Below, piece after piece: positions 57,640 to 64,000 of a stretch of DNA of 64,000 bases. The notes beneath the pieces were generated by a model. The model saw only the letters and a list, made by a program, of their open reading frames with translations, did no database searches and was not told where the DNA came from. Origin of the DNA: Avena insularis (lineage: Eukaryota > Streptophyta > Magnoliopsida > Poales > Poaceae); NCBI GenBank assembly GCA_023614405.1, contig CM042685.1:231177661-231241660 (forward strand), in the 5' to 3' direction. Every line of letters begins with the position of its first letter. Within the stretch, counting starts at the first letter, position 1. Position numbers and translations under genes: made by a program.

Positions 57640-58075
57640 CGAATTTCCTGACCGGAAGTTCCGCTTGCCATCGGAAGTTCCGCTAGGCATTTTGCCCGAA
57701 AGTTCTGATGGAAGTTCCGGTCTTCTTCCGCCACGCCAAGAACCTTCGCTTTGATGTGCTATTTGACGGAACTTCAGGAATTTCCACCGGAAGTTCGCCA
57801 GGACCGGAAGTTCCGCCCCACCGAAAGTTCCGGTTGAATTTTCGGCTCTTGTTCCGCTCACGTTCAGTAACCTTCTGTTTTCGTTGTGTCTATTTAACGG
57901 AACTTCTGTCGGAACTTTCACCGGAAGTTTTGCTCCCACCGGAAGTTCCGGTGAACCGGCGGAAGTTCCGACCAGGATTCGCTTTTTCAGTTTCTCGCTC
58001 CGCAGTTTTCGACCGTTGGCTGTGTGCCACCGGAACTTCCGGCCTCCCACCGGAAGTTTCGGCCAGGAGTCGCGA
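57640..58075. repeat. Dispersed array of CCGGAAGTTCC palindromic motifs in the solo LTR
   Basis: The near-palindrome CGGAAGTTCCG and close variants (GGAACTTC, CGAAAGTTCC, GGAAGTTTCG) occur about fifteen times in some 430 bp. They are irregularly spaced, with unrelated sequence between them. Confidence 0.8.
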
Positions 58076-58554
58076 ATGCCCATAACGGGCAGATCTGGGA
58101 GCCCTTTATAAGGGGCTCCTCTTCCCCTTCGTGGGCAACAGATCTTTTCTTGGTTCTTGGTTTTCTCTCTCTCCTCCATTTGTAACCTTGAAGAAGCTTT
58201 CCCTCTCCCCTTTCCCTTCCTATGATTCTTGCATCTTTTTGAGGGATTTGAGAGAGGAGATCTAGATCTACAATCCCCCCAAGCTAAATCCCTTCTTTGT
58301 GAAGGAATCATTGGGATCCAGATCTTGGAGAGTTTTGTGTTCTCCTCTTGTGTTCTTTCTTCCTTATTCCCCCAATAGCTTTTGTAGCTTTGTTAGAATT
58401 TGGGAGTAAAGGACTTGCCCTTTCATTTGGTGCATAGGTTTGAGTTCTCCTCGGAGATTTGGCGAGTTCAAGCTTGTGAGCTTGTTTCTCTTGGGTTCCT
58501 TGGAACCCTAGACGGTTGTGTGGTTGGATTGTTGACCATTTTTGGTCTTGTTGA

Positions 58555-58640
58555 CCTTTTGTGGTCTTATAGCCTTTTGTGGCGTTGTTGGCCTTTTGTG
58601 GCATTGTTGGCCTTTTGTGCCCTTGTAGGCTGTTGTGGCT
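58555..58640. repeat. CCTTTTGTGGC(G/C) short repeats in the solo LTR
   Basis: CCTTTTGTGGCGTTGTTGG-like units occur three to four times in tandem, with single related copies at 58774 and 58866. Confidence 0.7.
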
Positions 58641-59433
58641 TTGTTGTTGGGAGCCTACAATTGAGTTGTGGAGTTAGCCCCAATCTTGTACTGGTTCGAT
58701 GACCGCCCTCAAGCGTACCATAGTGGAGCGAGTGCCCGCCTTTTATGGTGCGCACTCGGGAGAATAGGGTGAGCCTTTTGTGGCGTCGGTGAGTTGCGTG
58801 CTTCCGCATCCGGGGTGAGACCTTGTGTGGCGTTGGGTGAGCATCGAGCCACCACACCTCGAGGTGAGCCATTTGTGGCGTTCGGAGAGCATTGCACTAT
58901 CGCACCTCTCCAACGGAGACATAGCTTCTTTGGAAGTGAACTTCGGGAAACAAATCCCTGTCTCCGCGTCCATCGGTTATCTCTCAACCGAGCCTTTTAC
59001 TCATTTTACATTGTGATAGCCATCGTGCTTGAAGTATCTATACCTTGCTATCACCTTGTTGCTTGTATTGCTTAGCATAGGTTGTTGGTGCACTTAGGTG
59101 AACTTAGTGGCTAGGTTTTGTGCTCAATAAATTAAACGTTAGTTTTATTCCGCATTTACTTGAGCCAAAACCGTAATAATTTTAAAAGCCTATTCACCCC
59201 CCTCTAGGCGACTTCCTTTGTACTTTCACTAATAAACCGCCGATTGTTTGAGCGGCTGGGTGTGAATGCAGATGTTTTGCCCATCTGACTGTTGGCCCTT
59301 CGTGTTGTGGGGCCATCATGTCAATGTGTCATTTGATTTAGGGTGGTCGGTGAATAGTGGTTCGGTGGTTTGGTGCTAATTTTCGCGTGGTGGGGAGATT
59401 TCTTCAAGTCTCTGCTTCCTGTGTTGTGAATTA

Positions 59434-59807
59434 GGGCTCGTTTGATTCAAAGGATTTGTAAAACACAGGATAGGAAAAGTGTAGGAATAGAATGGCATGA
59501 CACTTAGAATCCTACAGAAATGAAAAATGCAGGAATCGATGAGATAAGCTTTTTGATTGCATCACAGGAAAAACACATAAAATTTTATAGGGTTTAGGTA
59601 CATGTCATAGTTGTCATAGACATATAGGATTTTTTTCAAGAGGTCTCACCTCTTGTTAGAAATCCTATAGGATTGTAGTGTAGAAAAGCAATGCATAGGA
59701 ATTTTGTAGGATTTATTTCTTTGAATCAAACACACTCTATTGAAAAAAATCCTATGGATTAAAATCCTATAGAATTCCTTTAAAAATTCTTTGAATCAAA
59801 CATGCCC
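59434..59807. mobile_element. Tourist-like MITE (PIF/Harbinger)
   Basis: The element is 374 bp between TTA target copies (59431-59433 and 59808-59810). The left end GGGCTCGTTTGATTCAAAGGA and the inverted right end GGGCATGTTTGATTCAAAGAA pair. The interior repeats ATCCTATAGGAT-type text. Confidence 0.85.
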
Positions 59808-59810
59808 TTA

Positions 59811-61600
59811 GATCTTTCCGCCGACGGTGAGGTCCTTGCTCCGTTCTTCCGGCCATGGTTTTTTTTGGTGGTGTCGGGCGGTACTTCCGTTTTGGGCGGC
59901 CGCTGGGTGTCATTATGAGATGCGTCGAGCGGGTCGGCTGGGTATGTTTTGGTGTGCTGCGCTGCTGCTCCCGGGAGGCGGTGCCGACGTTTGGTCTTTT
60001 CGACAGGAGGTCTTCTCCTTTGTTCCTCCTTCCTTGTTTGTTCTTTTTCTTCCTAGATTTGGTGGCTGCAGGCTGCGATTTGAGTTTACACCTCGGCTTG
60101 GCATGTATTGGCTGGTTGACTCTTGGCATGCACCAAGTTAGTTTTGTTGTGTCTGAAGGTGGGCCATTTTTTTGGTCCATTGGTTGGCCATGTATTTTGC
60201 GCTGCAGGTTGCTAATGCTGTGATTTTTTTTCTGTTCGTACTCCGCATGCACCTCACTTCTCCAATAGTTGTGGTTGTGGCAGCAGGAGGCCACCAACCA
60301 CATATCACCCGTGATCTGTCCTATGGCTGGCTCTCTCTTCACTACTCTAGAATTTGCTCCTCTCCCCTTGGTCAGGAAAACAGCCTTGAAGGAGGTGCTG
60401 AGACAGTGAGGAGTATGAGATGGCGGGAGGTGAGGCAGAGAGGGTCGGCGACAACCGAGGATTTTTGTTAGTCTGATGTTACTCAGAGTACCTCACACAG
60501 TGTTCGCTAGCCAGTTTTCTACACCTTCGCGCTTGCATTCACTCGGGTACACAAACTGCTCAAAAAAATGATGCACCTAGTACATCTGAGTAGCCAACCT
60601 TATTCTTTACCTCACACTTGTGAGTTGTGCGAGACGTGTTTGCTGATATGCCCACGCACTTCTTTGCTCCTGACTTATTTAGTTCTCCTCGATGTGTTAG
60701 CCACACTGGTTCATGGAGAATTAAAATGACTTGTTCCGTGCTACTTATTTACTTATATGTGTTAATGCTACACACCAAGCTCCAATTTAAGAGAAATTCG
60801 TCTTTATGTTATTATTATTTTCCTTGCATGCAAATATTCATGCTTAGATTATCTTCCTCTATTGATGATTCATATTCTTACATATCTTTTGATATCATGG
60901 GAATCTAATCTTCACGTAAGCTCTAATATTTTTTTCTGAAATGTGTCTGTCAAATCTGTTGTCTGACATATATAGACAAAAAACAAGGTACATTCTGCTT
61001 CATCCATGACCCATTGTACTTCCTGGTTTATGTATATTTAGGTATCCATGTTCTCTTGGGAATCTAGAACAGCTAGCCGTATTGACATGTCCATGTAATA
61101 AGTAATCTGTATTATTTCTCTTTATGACTGACTGATGCTAGGAATGGTATGTATATCAACATATATTTTTCTAATATTTGTTCGCATCTCTGTGACTACA
61201 TAGATACCCTTTCAAGGAAAGTAAAAGTAATATGCTAGGAATAATATAACCGATATAATATAAGTTGTTAAAGATACATTTAGATTTTTTTATTTACTCG
61301 CATTGTATAGCTATCTGGGCATCTCTTTTGAACTACTGCATCTTCAGTTAGCTTCTCAGTTCACCTGAAGTCGCATGTAGTGAAGGAATATTTATATTTC
61401 TTTGAATTGTATAATTATTTCTTTACTTTCGGAGTGATATGCCAGTTTGGGAGCAGTACTTAACCGGTTTCATGTACTCTAATAGTTATGTGCTCCTTTT
61501 ATAGTAGTGAATTACTCCCTTGATAGTTGCACTAAATAATTTAATATTTGGGTTGGGGAAATGACAAACTGGATTTCATGGTTTTGCAAGACTCCTATCT
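59811..61600. other. Intergenic DNA without a supported gene
   Basis: 59811-60480 has moderate GC and open frames on both strands (up to 191 codons on the minus strand at 60342-59767) that overlap the MITE end and have no domain I know. 60480-61600 is AT-rich. No RNA gene or promoter could be supported. Confidence 0.4.
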
Positions 61601-61607
61601 ATGATAG

Positions 61608-61720
61608 CACTACAACAACATCAAAGCCCCTTTCCCAAGCAAGTTGGGGTAGGATTTCATATCTATAGGAACGACATTGCAATCCGTCCTTCACCCGGGA
61701 TTGTGACCGGCTATTATTAG
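61608..61720. repeat. SINE-like fragment
   Basis: The text CTACAACAACATCAAAGCC... with CAAGTTGGGGTAGGATT matches the AACAACAAAGCC/AAGTTGGGGTAGG core that I know from short interspersed repeats common in grasses. Only this end is present, and it is decayed. Confidence 0.4.
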
Positions 61721-61962
61721 AAGGCATAGGAGAGTTTACCCATCACAACACTATTATGATTTTATTTATATTGTAGTGGAAATCCTTATTTGTATATTTG
61801 AGAAAGCTACACTGGCAGCGAACTATTTATGTTTTCTATTCATAGAACTTGACGCCCTCTGGTTTTCTAGACAAGTATTTCCATAGCTTGGTTTCATGAT
61901 GTAAAGCTACTTAGTATTTCTCTTTCAATTTTAGAGTTGTTTAAAGGGTATCTATAGTTTTA

Positions 61963-62203
61963 TACATTCATCAAGAATACTAGACATGGTACAATACTTG
62001 CGGCTAGATTTCATTTTCCTTCCTAATTCTATGATTTTCTCCATTTTATCTCCCTTGCAGGTGTATATAACCTAAGATCCTTTTATAATTTCCATATTGT
62101 GTTGAGGAAAGGCCGAAAGGGTATATTTACTTATGTACATTAGTAAAGAATACTAGACAAGGTACACTACTTGCGCCAGATTGCATTTTCCTTCCTATTT
62201 CTA
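61963..62203. repeat. Diverged direct repeat of about 65 bp
   Basis: ACATTC...AAGAATACTAGACATGGTAC...TTTTCCTTCCTAATTCTA (61963-62030) recurs at 62137-62203 with about ten differences. The second copy runs straight into the CTAG of the Helitron end. Confidence 0.65.
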
Positions 62204-62240
62204 CTAGCTTAATACCCTTGTATTGCTACAGAAAATATAT
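62204..62240 (-). mobile_element. Decayed Helitron 3' terminus
   Basis: The plus strand reads A|CTAGCTTAATACCCTTGTATTGCTACAG, a mutated inverse of the Helitron end seen at 50350-50385 (ACTAGTTGAATACCCGTGCG...). The Helitron body would extend rightwards; its 5' end was not found. Confidence 0.5.
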
Positions 62241-62559
62241 GCAATTATGCTTTAACCCATTAAAAGAGGGTTAACGTAGTTTGTGGAAAACGAGATCATG
62301 CTCAACGAGTGACATATATACCTTCATGGCCATAACTAATCATGCTTATTTCTAATCATTCTTGTGTTGCCTTTTTGCTGGAAGTTTATTTAAGTGGTTT
62401 ATTTTACTTGTTGAGAATTATGTTGTGCTTACTTAGTTTTTATGTTAGAGATGCTTTAAAAATTTAAAAGGAAATTAAAATAGTGGTCTAAGATTGGCTA
62501 GCAGCTACACCTCTTGCAACTCATTGATCCTACAATGCTTTCCATGGAGGCTGAAAGCT

Positions 62560-62880
62560 TGTCTGGAGATGGACACTGCGAGTGGAGAGTACACGACCAA
62601 GCATGCTTACCTGGCTTCATTCCATGGCTCAAGGAATTGTGCGTCATAGAAGCTAATCTGGAAGAACCGGGCCCATAACAAGGTCAATTTCTTCCACTGT
62701 CTTGTCAACCTCGATCGCAGTTGGACTGCACAGCGCAACCAATACGGCTTACAACATCACCCCAAATACCTCCTCTGCGACCAAGCACCTGAGTCTATGC
62801 ACCATCACATCATCGCCTGCCCTTTCTCTAGTAGGTTTGGCATGACACCCTTGCTTGGATACGTATGACATGCACTCCCC
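62560..62880 (+). pseudogene. LINE remnant, zf-RVT region
   Basis: The frame from 62587 reads EYTTKHAYLASFHGS, then a stop, then KLIWKNRAHNKVNFFHCLV, RSWTAQRNQYGLQHH and LLCDQAPESMHHHIIACPFS. This is the Trp/Cys/His pattern of the zinc-binding region that follows reverse transcriptase in plant LINEs (SAY...W...K.FFLWL...T...R...C..C....E...HL...C.F). The RT itself is missing. One stop and many substitutions mark an old copy. Confidence 0.85.
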
Positions 62881-62929
62881 CTTCCGATGAAGCAACCCTG
62901 GCAAACCGGTGGTTCACTACCATACATAA

Positions 62930-63340
62930 GAGGCATATACACTTTTAGTCCCACAACTTGCAACCTAAAAACAGTTTAGTCCCACAACTTGCAAACTGAG
63001 CAAAACTAATCCCACAACTTGTAATATGAGAACAGTTTAGTCCAATTTAATCAAATTTTAACAAGTTTGACCAAAATTTTCCATGTTTGCGCTGTCTGGA
63101 CCGTAGTTTAAAAAACCGAACTGGTACAACCTAAAAAAACCTAGAAACATAGACCTCGCCAATTTTTTGCGCTTACTAAACTGTAAATAACAACCAGCTA
63201 GCGTTGTTAAAAAGTTATTCGGCAGAGGCGGGGTTTGAACTCTACATCTAGAACGAGCAGACTATACATTATCTCGCCACAACCAGCTAAGCATTTCACA
63301 ATCTACAAAGGATGCAGTGAGAAATGTTATTTGTACATAC
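62930..63340 (+). mobile_element. One-armed fragment of the CAACAAATA-class MULE family
   Basis: GAGGCATATACACTTTTAGTCCCACAACTTGCA matches the outer TIR of the MULE at 44280-45505 (GAGGTATATATA...TTTAGTCCCACAACTTGCA) and its inner TTTAGTCCAATTTAATC block. No right arm or TSD was found. It is another family member or a truncated copy, not part of the segmental duplication. Confidence 0.65.
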
Positions 63341-64000
63341 TATTCACAGTAGTATTATATTTTTCTTCCGAAATTCCACTGATCTATTAATAATCATCGA
63401 CAATAGTACAAAGAGCCATAAAAGTAATAGAAATTACAAATAGCTCATTGGAGCACCTAGCGACAACTATAGACACTAGCACAAGCCAAAAGTGCGCCGC
63501 TGTCCTCGCCCCTCCATCACTGGATCCGGACAAAGCTTGTCGTAGTTAAGTTTGTTATAGTAGACAGATGAAAATTCATCATGCTAAGGCCCCACAGAAT
63601 TACCGCACTAGAGCAGCAACCATCGTTGAAGATGACAATTGTAGATCGAAAGAGAGTGACCTCAAACCACACCGACGAATATGGAAAACGATCGGATCCC
63701 AAGAGATACGACGGACACACGAATCCAAGCCCTCACCACCTGCGCTAGGCGTGTCAGTGGAGCGAGGATATGGCGGGAAAGAACCTTATTCTAAGTTTAG
63801 GGTGCAGTCGCTGCCTCAATATCCTGAAAAAGACACTGAAAATGGCTGAAAACAAAAACCCTTCCGCCAACAAGAGGCCGTGGTATGGCACACCTCCAAG
63901 ACCCTGAGGCCATCGAAGGTAGAGCGAACCGGTGACGTCGCCGGCTAGGGAACGGAACCCTAGATGGGTTTAGCTGGTCGTTCGATCGCCTCGCGGCTAC
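63341..64000 (-). repeat. Probable LINE-type or other TE end piece
   Basis: The stretch GAACCTTATTCTAAG...GGAACGGAACCCTAGATGGG near the window end is of a type I recall as a very common Triticeae repeat, possibly a LINE 5' region on the minus strand. The plus-strand frame 63568-63849 is therefore unlikely to be a gene. The element runs out of the window. Confidence 0.35.

Larger units (their letters stand above)
56750..59228 (+). mobile_element. Copia-type solo LTR (Maximus/SIRE-like), 2.5 kb
   Basis: It starts TGAAAGGGCATGTATGCCCC and ends ...TTGTACTTTCA, with terminal TGAAAG/CTTTCA inverted repeats. A perfect TSD CTAAT lies at 56745-56749 and 59229-59233. No internal element region is present, so it arose by LTR-LTR recombination. 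The 3' end CACCCCCCTCTAGGCGAC resembles LTRs of the Maximus/SIRE group; the family name is from memory. The interior carries two short repeat fields (57640-58075 and 58555-58640). Confidence 0.9.

Noticed and set aside
57640..58075. Heat-shock element array
   Set aside because: HSEs need GAA and TTC blocks separated by two bases. Here the core is GAAGTTC with one base between, so the spacing does not fit.
59767..60342. 191-codon minus-strand frame
   Set aside because: It overlaps the Tourist MITE terminus and lacks any domain or promoter evidence.
63568..63849. 93-codon plus-strand frame near the window end
   Set aside because: The sequence resembles a very common Triticeae repeat, so it is likely non-coding TE DNA.

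Overview
The window looks like nuclear DNA of a Triticeae grass (wheat, Aegilops or barley group). Evidence: an Angela/BARE-type Copia LTR, Athila/Sabrina-like Gypsy elements, Stowaway and Tourist MITEs, Helitrons ending in CTAG|T, and GC-rich grass-style exons. Only one host gene looks intact: a seven-coding-exon GH36 gene at 52065-55116 of the seed imbibition protein / alkaline alpha-galactosidase / raffinose-synthase-like family (764 aa predicted). Nearly everything else is transposable-element DNA, much of it nested with recognisable target-site duplications (TSDs).

Region 1 (1-22720) is a stack of insertions. A plus-strand Gypsy gag-pro remnant (11888-12183, resuming at 20404-22720) was hit twice by minus-strand relatives of its own family: one complete copy (12184-20403) and one LTR (10888-11887) that runs out of view. 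That LTR was hit by an Angela-type Copia element, whose pol end and 3' LTR are at 1-2001 and 9795-10887. The Angela LTR was hit by a long TGTAAC...CA element (2002-9794, TSD CATAT), and that element carries a reverse Angela solo LTR (8100-9617). This makes five levels.

Region 2 (23736-51533) is a segmental duplication. Both copies hold the same Mutator-like element with the same 9-bp TSD (CAACAAATA) and shared flanks. Copy 1 (23736-41036) was split by a 15.4-kb minus-strand Helitron (24676-40106), which carries gene-like fragments and was itself invaded by a 10.6-kb Gypsy element (29153-39770). Copy 2 (44182-51533) ends about 0.5 kb before the ATG of the GH36 gene. It was enlarged by a Stowaway-like MITE, a second MULE-like element, a 2.2-kb Helitron, another TIR element and local tandem repeats.

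Region 3 (51534-55300) is the GH36 gene: TATA box, probable 5'UTR intron, seven coding exons and an AATAAA signal. The second coding intron is a multiple of three, is open in frame, and carries a duplicated 5' splice site 48 bp downstream.

Region 4 (55300-64000) holds a Stowaway MITE, an organelle-derived stretch with a broken rpl23 fragment, a 2.5-kb Copia-type solo LTR with TSD CTAAT and an internal CCGGAAGTTCC repeat array, a Tourist-like MITE, a SINE-like scrap, a decayed Helitron end, a LINE zf-RVT remnant, a one-armed MULE fragment and a LINE-like end piece. All calls come from reading the sequence. Family names of repeats are from memory and were not checked against a database.
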